DNA from: Luscinia megarhynchos
Taxonomy: Eukaryota; Chordata; Aves; Passeriformes; Turdidae
Assembly: GCA_034336665.1 (NCBI GenBank)
Contig: CM067568.1
Location: forward strand, 12,743,983-12,807,982
DNA length: 64,000 nucleotides
Direction of reading: 5' to 3'
This document shows positions 13,624 to 27,199 of the stretch, piece by piece. The notes below the pieces were generated by a model. That model saw only the letters and a list, made by a program, of their open reading frames with translations. It searched no databases and was not told where the DNA came from. The translations under genes and the position numbers were made by a program. The first letter of the stretch is position 1. Every line of letters starts with the position of its first letter.

Positions 13624-16600
13624 GGAAAGAGAATAGAAAAAGGCAAAAGGAGGTAAGTCAGCTGCACACAAACTAACAATTTTTCTGACACATCTATTTT
13701 GTAATATTGCAATATAAGTGTGCCATGTTAATCCAGACAAAATATTGGGGTTCTCTATTGGAGAGTCACATGTAACCAAAGCTAAGATTTTTCAAAGCTA
13801 GTTAAGTAGGACATAAAAATCAATTAGAAGGCCTTAAGAATGTCTGCCTTCAGGTCTACTTCCCTGGATTCCCTGAGGGACAAAACCTCCTTACTACATA
13901 TCTCGGAGTTTTCCTTCCCTGAAACCCTGAAACATAATAATTATAGCTAAAATCCTTTTTTTGAGTTAGTCGTACACTAACTTCCCCCCTCAGCTCCCAT
14001 TTTTGAAATTCATGTATTCTGACACTGTAATCAGAGAAAAGGAAGTCCAGGTGCTGTAATTTTCATTTCACTTTAGAAAAATAAGTAAATAATCTTTCTT
14101 CCAGGATTCATTCAATTAGGATCCCACCTTACATGTGCATCCTCTGTGGGAAAATTGTTCCCAAGTATGCGGCACAGAGCACCCCAGCAAGGATATTGCT
14201 CTGTATTCTGCCTAAAGGACCCTTCTATTTGTGATTATCTACAATTATCAGGCCTGAAGATAATTAACTCTCACCTGCTGGACAAATCTATCACACCAAG
14301 AAAAAAAAAGAAAAAGAACCATATTATCCCATCAAGCCCTCAAAATAAAAAACCGTTGGCCTCCTTTCAGTGCCTCCTAAAGGATGACTACTTCATTCGT
14401 TTAAAAAGCAAGAAAAAAATGTGTTAATTAAGGAAAGAGTACACCTTGAAACACAAATTTGCCTTCAATGGTAAAACTATCAGCTTGCTAAGATTTCATC
14501 CTGTGGAGACTTTACCAGGTGTAGCCCTAGTTTCTTTGGATTTTTCACTTATGACATCTCTGTCAAAATCTGAATTGAGATTTTGACAAATGCTTGTTGC
14601 CTATCATCTAAAGATGTGGATTTCCCATTTTTTCTGAAAATTCACCTCTGCAAAATATTTTGAAATCAGAACTGAAATATGTTCACCACAGATAGAAATT
14701 CTTGCAGGCAGCACTGCCCATGGAAAAAATTGCGATGACCCCTTACTCAAATTTATTTTAAGCACAGTCCTGGGTATTAAAGTCAAAGAGGCTAAAATGC
14801 TAAAGCACTACTTTTAATCAGTTCAAAAATATCAGTTTTTTGTTCATAGCCTGTTTACAGGAATCAGATATTAGTAAACTCAGAGTTAACATTGCACTTT
14901 AGGACAGGACGTCCCAAGCCACAAATTTAAAGGCAAGTTTTGGTGAAAGGGTTGAGTTTCTCATGTGCTGAAAATTATTTAGATAGTCATACTCTCTTCA
15001 GATAGTCATATAAAACCATATCTCCAGGTATTTACCAGCATTGCTTGACATCTCTGAGCCCCAGGCTATCTGCACCTGCCCTCAGCAAGATACTGACAGG
15101 CAGCAGTAAAAAGCTGATGTCTAGAGGGGTGATTACTAAGTGCTTTGCATGTGATATTTCAAAAATGTAAATGGAATACTGATCTTACAAAAAAAAATTT
15201 TAAAAAAAGAAAATTTAAAAAATAATTCACACTCAAGAAGTTGGCAAACCCAAAAGTTTCAGCAAATTGACTCATCAGCCTGACATGTCTCATTAAAAGA
15301 TCTTATCACTGCTTTAATCAAACAAAAGAAAGGAAGGAAGAAAAGAAAAATATACAGAGAATAACTTATATTTCTCTAAAAAGAAAGTTCTATAGGAAGT
15401 ACTTCAAATGTGTTTCTGTCTTGTGCTATATGAAGCAGGTCCTGCTGTGGAATTTTAGGGTGGTCTTTTATCTGTTTTCTTTTAAATGAGCACCAGAGCA
15501 GAACATTAGAGCAACATCCATCAGAAACCATTTGAGTACAAGTTAAAACTACTCCCTGGCACCCATAAAGTGTGTAGGCTGTCTTCTCTTTTATTCTTTA
15601 TTATTATTGTAAAATTTTCCAATTCCTCTATTTTACTTTAACTCGACACACTTTGCTTCTTTGAGCTAGAAGTTTCCCTTTTTCCAGGTGACCCTGCCCT
15701 CTTTTTCTGGCATTTGAACCCTTTGGAATGCACTGCAAAGTTAACCACTTATGTATAAGTAAACTTATAAGAAAAATTTCTGGGACAGCAAGAAAAGAGA
15801 AAATGTTGAAATTCCACTTTCAAGAACCAAGATCATGTTCTTAAAAGATCTCTCTGACTTTTAATCCTTATTCTACCTTATTCTCCTTTTTCTTCATTAA
15901 AGAAACTGTAAAGTGCTAGCTGGAGTTCCAATGGTCACATTTACACTTCCACTTATTTTACTGCTGACTACTCCTTGATTCCAAATAACTTAATCCACTT
16001 TCTTTCCAACTAAGGGTGTCAGGGTGAAGCTGCAGGTTATGTCCAAAATCCCATTGTTCTCATTGCTGTGTAAATTCTAACAGAGAGACTGAAAAGTCTA
16101 CAGGTGTCAGAGGACAGGGATTTTCAAAATATCAGCAGACACATTATTCAGTGTGAATAAATATGATCCCTCAAAGAAATATAGCAAACCCTAGGGATTC
16201 CCTCTGAATTCACAGGGAAGCGTGGCTATTTTAGGGACACAGAGTAAAAACCCTTCTGTACTTCTTTTATCACAGAACAACAAATATTGTAATGGATCTG
16301 GGATTTTGCCCTTTATTCTTTCGTCCCAAAGAGGTAATGAACATCTTTGAAATTTCTAGAATTTGACTAAATTATAATTACCTGGAAATTCACTGCAAAG
16401 TCAGAAATTACTGTTGTTAATCACCACAAGAATATATTTTGCACCTATATAAAAGATGAAGAAATATAAAGAAATTTTAAAGTGCCTTAGAAGTAAGATA
16501 AATATTTGAAAATACTAGAATTGGATGACATTTTCCTCTACACAGAGTGCCAACATAAAGTTTGTGGAACTTTCAAGCCATAATTTGAAGATCTAGGAAC

Positions 16601-17274
16601 ACGCATTTCTAGTTCTGGTGCCCTATAGTGGGTGAAATAACAAGTCAGCTCTTTGAAAATCAGAGAATAAGATTCTACTTAATGAGATCAGAAATAGCAG
16701 AATCCCAATCTAAGCCACACAGAGCTTTGCAAAACTTGGTAAAAATACTATTAAAATATTTTAAAAGTTTTAAGTTTAAAAAAAATTACATTACTCTCAA
16801 AAGTCATATGAATCCTCTGTGTAACCATGCTGACTCTGATTCTAAGATGAACTCATCACAAGTTGCTTAAGTGCACATACAAAAATTAACAGATAATTAT
16901 ATAAAAAATTTGCAAGGTGGCTCAATGCCAACAAGAGAGTCTCCCATCAATCATATATGATACTCTTCTTGATATCTCTCCCTACATGGAGAAGCAGCTG
17001 TGCTTTGTAGCAAGTCCCAACAATTTTTAAAACCTGACTCCTGCAGACAAAATAAGATGATCTGAAAACATAACCAGTTAAGCCCTTCTGGTTTTATTTG
17101 CTGCTATGTGGCAACATCAGCTCTAGGATTCTCACATTCTAGTGAACTGAAATTTTTCAGCATTCCAAAGGTCCAGTCCTATTCTACAGAAGTACTTGCA
17201 TGGTGTGAGTGATGGCTGTGCTTGGCCTCTCATTAGCTCAAATATGCCTCATCTGAGATGTATTTCAACAAGCT
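13624..17274. other. AT-rich non-coding sequence, no gene seen
   Basis: No gene, RNA or intact repeat recognised. A small direct repeat AGATAGTCATA occurs twice near 14980-15010. A-rich clusters lie at 14300-14330 and 15187-15225. The longest open frame is 93 codons (14146-14427). Confidence 0.65.
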
Positions 17275-17330
17275 GACCCTGTAATCACACTGCAGTCAAT
17301 GGTGAAACTTTCCATTATTTCAGTGACAAT
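17275..17330. repeat. Palindromic amniote repeat relic (short)
   Basis: ACTGCAGTCAATGG and the downstream CCATTATTTCAGTG form an imperfect inverted repeat with a short loop. It is preceded by GACCCTGTAATC. The same 'agtcaatgg ... ccattgacttcagtg' pattern appears at 26.14 kb and is a hallmark of an old amniote repeat class. The copy is short and degraded. Confidence 0.35.
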
Positions 17331-20300
17331 AACAACCTCAGTTTCAGGCAAGGGTAATAGTACTTCTGTGTAAAAACTGGAAGCAAATGCTACCATCACT
17401 AGCAAACATATACAAATGCAAAAAGAATTAAAAAATCACACGCAGAACATTTCATTCAAATACATACAAAGCCCCCTGTGATTACAGCACACAAGTTACT
17501 GCTATGCTGTTACCAGCCTTGAATGGAAGGTATTAAAATTAAAAGCCAAATTTTAACACTACAGAAGCAAATCAATCAACACTTCCAGCTTGAATGGACT
17601 CACTATAAAATCAAGCAACATTGCAGGAGTTAAAAAGTGTGTTATGTGATCTGCTATTTAATCTTTTCATTTCTTTGCTCTAAATGTGGCCTGTCCAAAT
17701 TCCTCCAATAGGAAAATTTTCTGAAAGAACAGACCACTCTTGAGCCATTTCAGACTAAATGTGGAAAATAAACAACACTGCTACACACCTGAACCCAAAA
17801 TGTAGGCTATATTGATGTTGTAGGAGAGTTACACATTAGCAGCACACCATGAAAACTGGGCATGCTGGGAAAATATCAAACTATTCAAACAAAACCAGCA
17901 TTATTCATAACATCATTTTTCCACTTTGGAAACATAACTTGGCACCCTCTCTATTAGGCCCAAGTATTCTGAGTTTCAGATACTCCTACAGAGAAGCTAA
18001 GTGGGCTTTATTCAGCTACATGCAAAGAAATACAGAGTTATTTCTTTTCTGTCTCTGAAAATAACTTGTCCACTCCAATAAAAAGTATGCTGCTAGAGAG
18101 GTTGATAATTAAGCTTTTGGAGTTTGCCATCCATTAAAACTTGATGATCCCACCCAAAGCGCTTCATCATCAGAACCATCTGGTGCTCTTTCTGCACAAT
18201 TACCAAAATACAGAACATATTTTGACTTGGCACTTGCATTTGGTAGACACTTTAGTCATTTTATAAGCAACAAGGCAGCATCTTGCCAAAGCACAGCCTC
18301 AAAAGGAAATTTCAACACACCAGAATCTGACTTCTATCCTAGGAAGTTCTACCACTGTAGAAAGAAGGAATGTGCTCACCTTTGGCTAATGTCCTCACTT
18401 TCATGTACATGACACCTCTTACCAAACTCATTTCTCTGCATTACCTCTATATTTTGGTTACTCAAAGCATTATTTAGGCTATTAGGGGTAAAGTGAACTG
18501 TTTGGAAATTAGTTTGCAAATCACTTTCTTTGAAGATTCTTGGCTCTGAAATCAAACTAATGATCCACCAGAAATCAAATTATTAGAAGTAAAAGGAACC
18601 AAAGGCACTTCACAATGATACCCTGAAGTGCACTATCAAGAATATTTCACATTAAACTCTCCTACCACATTTTTTTCAGTGTCTGCACATACTGTAATGG
18701 CATGAGCACAGCTCTAAATGTAGGAAAGCCTGAAAAACAACAGGAGAACTAGGGAATATGGACTAATCTTCAATGATACTAGACTTCTCTTTTGGCTCTT
18801 AGTTTCAAAGATTTTCTACAAAAAAGAAAACATGATGAGAACATAGAACATACTTCCAAAAGCATTAATAAGAGTCTTTTGCAGATTGCTTTTAATTCAC
18901 TTCTTTTAGTCATCTCTGCCAGAAAAATTTGTATCAAAAGTTGAAAGTTTCTATGCAGTAATGATGTTATTCTCAGCTTTCTCCAAACAGCATCGATAGC
19001 ATGAAAAAAACCAAAAATCAGAAAACTCAATATTGAAGTGATTCTCAAATCTAAACATTTCAATTACTCTTAGGAATTCTGAGAATAGGTCTACATTTAA
19101 TGTCCCTCACCAAAAAGCATCCCATAAGCAAGAACACAAAATTATGCAAACCTACTGCAACATATACTGTAAGGAATTTACTTTCTATATTATCCCTGGT
19201 GGAAATAAATGCTTCTCTCAGAGACTTCTGTTCATTGAACATACAAATTATTCACCTGGTTGGCATCAAAGTGGGTCAACTGCTCCCCAGTTAGTGAAAA
19301 TACATGTAAAAAACCAAGCAAATATACATTTTCAAATAGTACAGCATAGAAATACATCCCAAATGCCAACTACAAGTTCCAGAGCAAATGACTAAGAATT
19401 GCTCTGCAAATGGCATGGAAACCACAAAAATATATATACTAGAAAACCCAGGATGTCAAATCCAATGGTCATACCAAAACATGGATTTGCACCCATCAAA
19501 GTTTTCACACATATAAATTGGAAAGCTAAAAAAATAGAAATAACAAATAAATTTACAGATAAAAGGATAAAATTTTGAATAATTGTACACGAAGAGAACT
19601 GAACAAAAATTGATGGAAAAGAAAGTAGTAAGAAAATTACATAAGAAATATGAATTGAAATTCAAGAAGCTATTATTGTAAGTAACATTGAGAGGATAAT
19701 CCCTCAACCAAACAACATTCTGAAGAAACAAGTTTCATGAAATTATAATGGCAAGATGCAAAAAAAATATAAAATATGTAATCATACAAAAATATATTTG
19801 CACAAGAGTATAAGTGAGAAATTAGAAACAGTCAATTTGGTGAAGAGATCTATGGGTACACGAGGCAATCTGAGGCATCACAATTGCATTCATCCTTATT
19901 AGTCAAGCCATCAGACAGGCAAAATGTAATATATGAGCAAGTAAATAAACATTTGACTACATAGAGTGTCATCCTCATTGGGTGACACTCCAAAGAGTCT
20001 ATATCTCCCTCTTGGCAAAAACAAGCTGCACATTACATCCTTATTTTTATACAGGATCTCGGAGCAGATTTCCTAACATCAGAGGTTTAAAAAAACAAAT
20101 GCAGTTTATTTATTTCCCACAGCCTTTTTCCCCTTTAATTTTGTCACAGCCAACAATACTGCAACAAGCAGCAAATTGCCATCAAATCACAGGCCTGTAT
20201 TTTTTGAGTGCCAGCATGACTTTCTTAAGTCTACCAACAAGTGAAAGGATCAAAAGTATTTACTTTCAGAAAGACTAATCAGATTACTGCCACCTTACAA

Positions 20301-20695
20301 AAGCATTGTGGGGTGTCCCTGTTATTCCAACTATTTCATCACAGTGACGTGTAACAACCACAATGTGGTGAAAACAATACACCAACCCCAAAAGGATCAA
20401 TCCAATCCAAATGCATAATAATTAAGAAAGAAATCATTCAACTTACACCTTAGAATCTTGAGCAACTGCTACAACATCAGAAAAACTCTGCAGGGGAAAG
20501 ATGCTGGTGCTTTCAGGCCAGTGGAATTAATATTTTGGTTTAATTTCACAGCATCTAGAAAAGGCCAAACCCAACAGAGCAGATTCACCAATGTATTACG
20601 TCAGTTTTATTACTTCTCAGAGACAGTGGAGTTTCATTTGCTTTGATGCACTAAAAAAGGGACAACTCAATATCTCTATCTCACTTTAAAAGTAA
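17331..20695. other. AT-rich non-coding sequence, no gene seen
   Basis: No gene recognised. Open frames of up to 98 codons (19982-20278) have no domain signal. A strongly A-rich segment on the plus strand lies at 19520-19830. Confidence 0.65.
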
Positions 20696-20710
20696 ATATA
20701 TATATATATA
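20696..20710. repeat. Short (AT)n microsatellite
   Basis: About seven AT dinucleotides, followed by ACACAC. It is a simple repeat with slippage potential and no associated feature. Confidence 0.9.
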
Positions 20711-21840
20711 CACACTAGGTCCTTACTTTACCTATTCTAATAAAACCAGCAGTTTAGCACCCATAAAAGTGGCATTTTCTGGCATATTTTTTATGCAAAT
20801 TCTGTAAAAGTGATGACATGACATAGTAGTAGACCTAATTTCCTTGAACATATCAAGACTGTTTCCAGCTCTAAAAACCAGACATTTTTTGCTAAACAGA
20901 TGAGCTCATCATGAGCCCAGTGCATGGTTGTTCCTACAATTATGTTCTAATGCAACTGAGAAGCTGGTGGATATAAACAGAGCAAGATATTTCATCTGGC
21001 CCTTTTCTTGCCTACCCAAATAGGAACAAGACCAGCAGAGATTTCCCAAGTCCTTCCCATGCACAAACATATTCATTTCTATATGTTTTGGCCTTCAAAA
21101 CTGTGAATCAGAAACCAGGATCAGACCAGAAATAACTGCAGTCTGCTTTTCACAGAAACACAGTTTTCTTGTTATGCCTTGCTATAGTTATCTATCTTGT
21201 AATGTTATTCTTGTCACATCCTAAAAATCTGCATCACTTTTTTTTTCACTTTGGGATGAATTCTGCCTTCAGCTGCAAACCAGGAGTCCCCACAGAAGCC
21301 ACAGTGGTTGCTCACCAGGGAAAAACAGAACTTGCACTTCCCGTTAATCATCTCCTACGTATTAACAGACTTTTACACTAATATAATACACACAGTTTAT
21401 ATCGTGATTTAAGAATTAAAAACTAATCACGTGTAAAATTGGGCCATTCAAGAAATAACTGCCAAGCAAGTTGGAATTAGAGCTGTACATGAACCATTCG
21501 ATGCCTGCACTTGCACCAGTGAACTGGAAAAGCTCAGTAAGCCAGCAAGGCTTAGGTAGGGAAGCTGACACTCCAGCAGTGTCCACAATCCTCTCTCCTT
21601 TAAACAATTAAAACAATCCTGCCATTTAATGGCAAGGAACAGGGAAGGAGGAAAAAAAAAAGGATAAGGAAAGAAATGCTTAACAGTATAACCTGCAAGG
21701 GTCTTTTTTTTTCAGGGTCTGGTGAAAAATTATTCCATACTGTTTAATTCTGAAAGCAAGTTCCTCCTTTTCCTTCTTCCTCCTAATAATTAATTATAGT
21801 ACAAAATTATCTGGGACAAAAAAAACACCTTTTCTAAACC

Positions 21841-21843
<3 letters not shown>
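20711..21843. other. Non-coding sequence, no gene seen
   Basis: Unique AT-rich DNA, with an A-rich patch near 21650-21662 and a T run near 21700-21710. No gene-like signal. Confidence 0.65.
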
Positions 21844-21877
<34 letters not shown>

Positions 21878-21894
21878 AGGAACAAAAAAAAAAC
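21844..21894 (+). repeat. Poly-A tract (A32) with A-rich continuation
   Basis: The run of 32 A at 21844-21875 is followed by CCAGGAAC and a second A run. The pattern resembles a decaying poly-A tail, but no retroposon body or target duplication could be identified. Confidence 0.95.
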
Positions 21895-24254
21895 CCCAGA
21901 AGTCTGCCAGTAAAAAATATATTTATTTTATTCTAATATGTGTTTCTCAACTTCCTGTCTACTTATTAGCAAGCACTTTCATCACTGTCTGGCTGAAAAA
22001 CGTCTGTATCAAACAAACAATGCTATTTTTCACTGAACTCGGTGATATTTTCCTGGAATTTAGAACTGCAAGTCAGTCACATGACAAATTAATTTAAAAT
22101 ATCATCAATTGATCCATACATGATCAGGTTACAGCCAGGCATATTATTCTTAGCAAATTATTGTGTTGCTCATACTCTGGCATTAGCAGTCTTTATTTTT
22201 CTAGCTACTTGGCTGCCAGTTAGAATGAAATTTTCATTGGTTCTTTTGATGAAGAGCAGATATAAAAGCTGAGCTATATCATCTATGACAGGCCAACTGC
22301 TTTTGGGGCAATTATTTTAGTTAACAGACAGTATAGCTTCAAATTATAAAACATGTTTATACACATATATTTACATTCACAGCTAGCCAGATGCACACAG
22401 AATACTCCTGAATTGAGAGATAGTCGCAAAAAATGAGAACATAACCGTTTACCTTTCTTCAACTTTTAAAATCCTACAGGAATCTATAAATTTGGGGGTG
22501 AGGGTGGGGGTGTCTATAGGGGGATTGTACCTTTGGGGTTTTTTTGGTTTTTAAGAGAAATCCTGCTATACCATACATTTTTGGCCAGAATACTGCATAC
22601 AAAATTCCCCTTTGGTTTTCAGATACTGTTTCTAATACAGAACAAATATGACAGGATGAACAGAAGTCTGTTCCTGTGAAACAGTGGAAGACAATGTAGA
22701 GAAATGGGGACATGGGGAATCCTGAATATGCAAAAGGAGAACATATCCAAGTCTTTCAAGGAATAGAAAGCTGAAATCAAATTATACATAACTTAACCAA
22801 ACTGCAGCAGCTATTTAAGGGTGCTTAAAATGAATCTGCTCTTAAAGTAGTTACTAATTTTGTAAGACTCCATCTTGAGATGACCCTGATTTTTCTAAAG
22901 ATGGTGCCAAAAACTGGTTCAACAGAGTCTCAAGTTCAACTCTAAAAACAAAAGCACATGCAGCTGCTTTTGCATTGAAATTGTTGACATTTTATAGCTT
23001 GTGAGCTGCTGGAAAAATACTGAATAAATTTCTTGAACTTTAAAGCTAGGTAATAGGTATAAGAAACAATCAACCACTATCAAATTAATTCAAGCAATTT
23101 TAACATAGCTTTAAAGAGAGAAAAACCTCTTATAAAAGGAAAAAAAAACCCAAAACATACAACTGAGACTAAAAATAAACTGGGTTATGTAATAAGCCTA
23201 AGAAATAACAACGCATAGTAGCATATTTGGCCTGCTTTAGGTCCACAGCAAAAGTTTTCATCCTCTAAAAAATGAATGGAAATTCACACATTCAGGCAGA
23301 GATAACATCTATTCCATATATCTTTTCACAGATGCAGATATATGGAATACAGTATCTAAATATCTGTTTAATTATGGAGGAGAGAGCAAAGGGTACTTAA
23401 CAAATCGGAGAGATCGAAATCTTATTGAAAGACCCTGTTCTTAGTGGAAATCTGGAGTAGCCAGATGCTGCTGCATAAATGGATTAGCTGTTTGTGTATG
23501 CTACACGTTGGGGATGGTCTGGCAGAGTAACAGGGCTGGTAGGGCCACAGCCCTGATGAGAGGCCATCTCTGAGGACCTGCAGCTTTGGTAGCTAGCAAA
23601 GCCATAGAGCTCCTCTATAGCCTGTAAGAGATGTTCAGACACACCACAGCCCATCCTTTGATCCTGTTCTTGCCAGGAATGCCATGGAAATTCATTTGTA
23701 CGGCTCCTGGCAAGCCTACTCTTATTTGCAAAGCAAATCTGCACCAGCATCGCTGCTGAGAAGGGTTGGAATTATGTGCAGGTGAAGAATTTGACTTTCC
23801 ATCCTAAATTGCACTCAACTGTGACTTGTGCCAGTGAGGAGCCTGAAGAAATTGCTCACCAAACCAAGCTTAGACAGCAAGTCAGTCACCTCACCCCTAT
23901 GCAGATGAGAGTTACCCCCACATGTGGAAGATGCACCAGAACTCCAACACTTTCACAGGCAGCTCTGGCTCTGTCTAGCATTACCTAAAGCTGTACCACA
24001 ACTGTCTTTTAATGTCTTTTAATTTGAAAGACATCTGAAGCCTCCTTAATTTACACAGCACCCCATGAACACTCAAATAACCAGGAAAAAAAGTATTTTC
24101 ACAGTAAAAGACCACTAGTCTCAAGCCAGGCGATATCTGAAATAAAACACTGATGCTTACTCTTTCGGTGCCAATAAAATGAAAGATAAAATTGCTGATA
24201 GTAGTCAAACACAGAAGTGCTTTATTTTCAGACTTAAAGTATGCAAGACTTCTC
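21895..24254. other. AT-rich non-coding sequence, no gene seen
   Basis: No gene recognised. A G-rich pocket with (GGGGGTG)-like runs lies at 22493-22521. The 88-codon minus frame at 23484-23750 sits in slightly GC-richer sequence and shows no domain pattern. Confidence 0.65.
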
Positions 24255-24314
24255 TTGCAAGTAGAACTTGTGAATATTGCCACATAAAAATTGCAAGTAG
24301 AACACTTGTGAATC
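24255..24314 (+). repeat. Two-copy local duplication, period 36 bp
   Basis: TTGCAAGTAGAAC occurs at 24255 and again at 24291. Both copies continue into TTGTGAAT, the second after a 2-base insertion (AC). This is a small tandem duplication in otherwise unique DNA, probably a replication slip. Confidence 0.7.
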
Positions 24315-26141
24315 ATGAAGGTCCTTCCTTTTTAAACAAATTTAGAAAATGTAATCATCCTTCACAGGTGAGATATTCTGTTTATTCTATGGAGAATCAT
24401 TTCAGTCTAAATTAAACTCTTCAAATGGTTTTGATGATTGCAATAAGGACACAACAGGGAAAAGATCTGGGAAGAGAATAACACGTGTTAGATGAATGGC
24501 TGACAGAAATATTTCTAGTATAAGAAAACCACTGGTGTTTTTTTAACCAAATAACAGCATTATTTTTTCAAAGCAGAAAAACTAATCCTGTCTATCTGTC
24601 CTAAATAAAAATGCCAATCTGCACTCTCCTCTTCAATTATCTTCACATTGTAGGGAGCATATCAAAGAAAAATTAAATATGTAAGTCTTTTCAGCATTCA
24701 AAAAATCCCACCAGCAGTACACAGATACCTTCCAGATACCAGTGTCAGAAAACCCTGCCCATAGACCCTGTAAAAATAAGGCCTTTTTGGGTGTCTTGAT
24801 CTTAAGTAACCAGACACGGGAGCAGAGTGAAAATGGCTTGTTTGTTAACAATCTAAGGCATAGGTTCTGCTACAGATTGCTTAGAATTTTGCAATTCAGA
24901 ACCTAAATCAGATTTTGATAAGACAAGCAGAGACAAAAAGCAAAGAAAGATGTTAAAAACACAATATATGACATTCTCTGTTTATTCTGACCCTAACCTC
25001 AAACCTCACAGACAGAAGGAACAGAACCAAATAGATACCCAAAAAAACTTGTGGAAAGAATTGTTTCATGTATTCCTCTCTTCCAGGCTGTCTCTACACT
25101 CATACATACATTAAGAACAGTACTGCCACACTTGGAAAATTCTAAAATGAAGTCACAAACGTACAGCATTACCAAAACACAGGTGGGCTTTTTGAGGCTT
25201 TTTTGAGAGCTTTTTTGTAGTATATGGCATGCTTGCCAGTTCATGACTTTAATTATCTCAACAGCAAATGTTTTTATAAGAGAAATCTCAAAAGAATAAC
25301 CAGGAATCCAAATTTCTTAAAAGCTGTGTGAGACATCCTATAATGTCTTTTCCACCTATACAACTTGATCATCCTGCTGCTAGCACTCTTACTTCCAAGG
25401 AATATTCAGTGATCCTTCACACATTGCTCAAGGTGAACAGCAGTCAAGTTCTGTTTGTCAAGTGCCTACTACAAGAATCATTTGTCTTCCTTAAGGACAT
25501 TTGCCTTCTGTAGCAATGTACCTCCTGGAGGCCTCTTGTACACACCAAGCAGTCAACAAATGGACTCAAGAAGAAGGAGAAGGCCAAGAGAGGCTAATTT
25601 CAGCTCCCTGGAGGATGTTTCTATGGAGACTCTTTACAAAAGCCAGTGCAACTCCAGACTGCACCATTTGCACTTTTAGTCTCCTCTATAATGAAAAAGT
25701 CACACTGAAACCAAACTGTTCCTGCTATTGAAGTTGCAACAAGCACAATGACAGAGATCAGATCCAGGCACTCACAATTTCTGCATGGCCATGCTCAGTC
25801 TGCTGCTGGTCCCAAGAACTTTGCCAGGTTTATGGACGAGATTTGAGGTACAATGTACAGTGCAGTCCCTGCCATCTTCGTTGCAGTAGGAAAATAGGGA
25901 ATGCAAGATATGAGCCTGCTGGGCAGACTCAGAGCAGAAGAGCTGAGCTGCAGCTTAGGCTTAGACCCTTAGAAGAGAAGGAGCTGAGGAAAAGGACCTG
26001 GGATGTTGGTCTTGATAGTGGGTCACTGTGGGATGTGGAGATTTTGGAAGATAAAGGATTCCAACCTCCATAAGGGTCACAGGTCTAAAGTTACCATTGT
26101 ACATAATTAGGCAATAAGAAGCTTATTATGTGCCCTCATAA
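24315..26141. other. Non-coding sequence, no gene seen
   Basis: No gene recognised. The plus-strand frames at 25328-25731 overlap each other and have no splice partners, so they are treated as chance. A locally GC-richer stretch lies at 25880-26060. Confidence 0.65.
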
Positions 26142-26220
26142 TCAAGGGCTTGTCCCAAAGCCTGTTTAAGTCAATAGGAATCTCTCTATTGACTTCAAAG
26201 GGGCTTTTGATCAAGCCCTG
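26142..26220. repeat. Palindromic amniote repeat, best copy in window
   Basis: A near-complete hairpin. The left arm begins CAAGGGCTTG and ends AAGTCAATAGGA. The right arm begins TCTATTGACTTCAAAGG and ends GATCAAGCCCTG. Its reverse complement aligns with the left arm over about 36 bases with a few mismatches and a small loop (ATCTC). I associate this pattern with an old MITE-like or SINE-like repeat class in birds, turtles and crocodilians. The inverted repeat is directly visible; the family link is from memory. Confidence 0.7.
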
Positions 26221-26908
26221 CCTACTTAGTAGGATACCTCTCTCCCTATGTCATAACTTAGTATTTGCCATCAGGAGGGACTCAAACTGACAGGCTCGTG
26301 GCACAGCACAAAGGTGCTGCTGAGAGGACACTTTCATTTAAAGACATTTGACCCCCTTTCGTAACTTCAGCCAACTGCTGATCTTCAGTACCTGGGACAT
26401 TTATTGAGTAAGAAGAGAATAAGTAATTGACTTGAGGGAAGGGGTAGCACTGAGAGACCTCCTGTGTTCACTGGGTCTAATTTTTCTTTATGTATGTACA
26501 GCCACAAGAATATTGCCACAGAATGTACACACACATTTCTTAATCCAAACAAAAGAAACGGAGGAGTCACCAAGTTCCCACTAATACACATAATACATTA
26601 TTCACATCCTTCCCTGACCATTAGGCAGTATCACATAATAATCATTTATACAGTTCCATATTTCTACATACATATTAATTCTGAAAATGCATACTGTGTG
26701 GCCATACTGTAACTTGCCACTGACAGACGTTGTGGAAATCTCCCTTATTTCATGGATCATTGATCCAATGTGTAAATCCCTCTTAGCTTGCAAGCCATTG
26801 ACCAGATAAACCATAAGGGCTCCAAAGGGAAAGAGCCTTTCTGGTCTGTCAAGCAAATTCAGCAGTAGCACACGTACTTCAAACCCACATGTGAAAACCT
26901 CTTTGAAA
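26221..26908. other. Non-coding sequence, no gene seen
   Basis: Unique sequence. ATGGATCATTGATCCAATG near 26752 is a local palindromic run and may belong to the neighbouring repeat relic. No gene signal. Confidence 0.6.
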
Positions 26909-26975
26909 TTAGGGTCCTGATCCTGCAAATCCTTATCCCATTACCTAGAAGTCATCCCACTGAAACCCTGATACA
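26909..26975. repeat. Palindromic amniote repeat relic (one arm)
   Basis: GGTCCTGATCCTGCAAATCC, followed shortly by AAGTCATCCCACTGAAACCC, matches the outer arm and central part of the same palindromic repeat class seen at 4.2 kb. Only one arm is clear. Confidence 0.35.
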
Positions 26976-27199
26976 TTTATCATGCACCCCCAGACAAAGA
27001 ATGCTGAGTTACTCAGGTTAAATGTTTGTATCCAGAATCAAGACCCAAATACAATCAGAAAAATCATGTCTAGAATAAATCAGCCCTCTAAGGTTTTCCA
27101 TTCAAAATAAATAAATACTGTGCACTACCTGAAACAGGAACAAAATGTAATTTTTAAATTAAAAAGTGGGGAAAATTGCATCTATATATACTGACTTTT
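26976..27199. other. Non-coding sequence, no gene seen
   Basis: AT-rich unique DNA with nothing recognisable. Confidence 0.6.
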
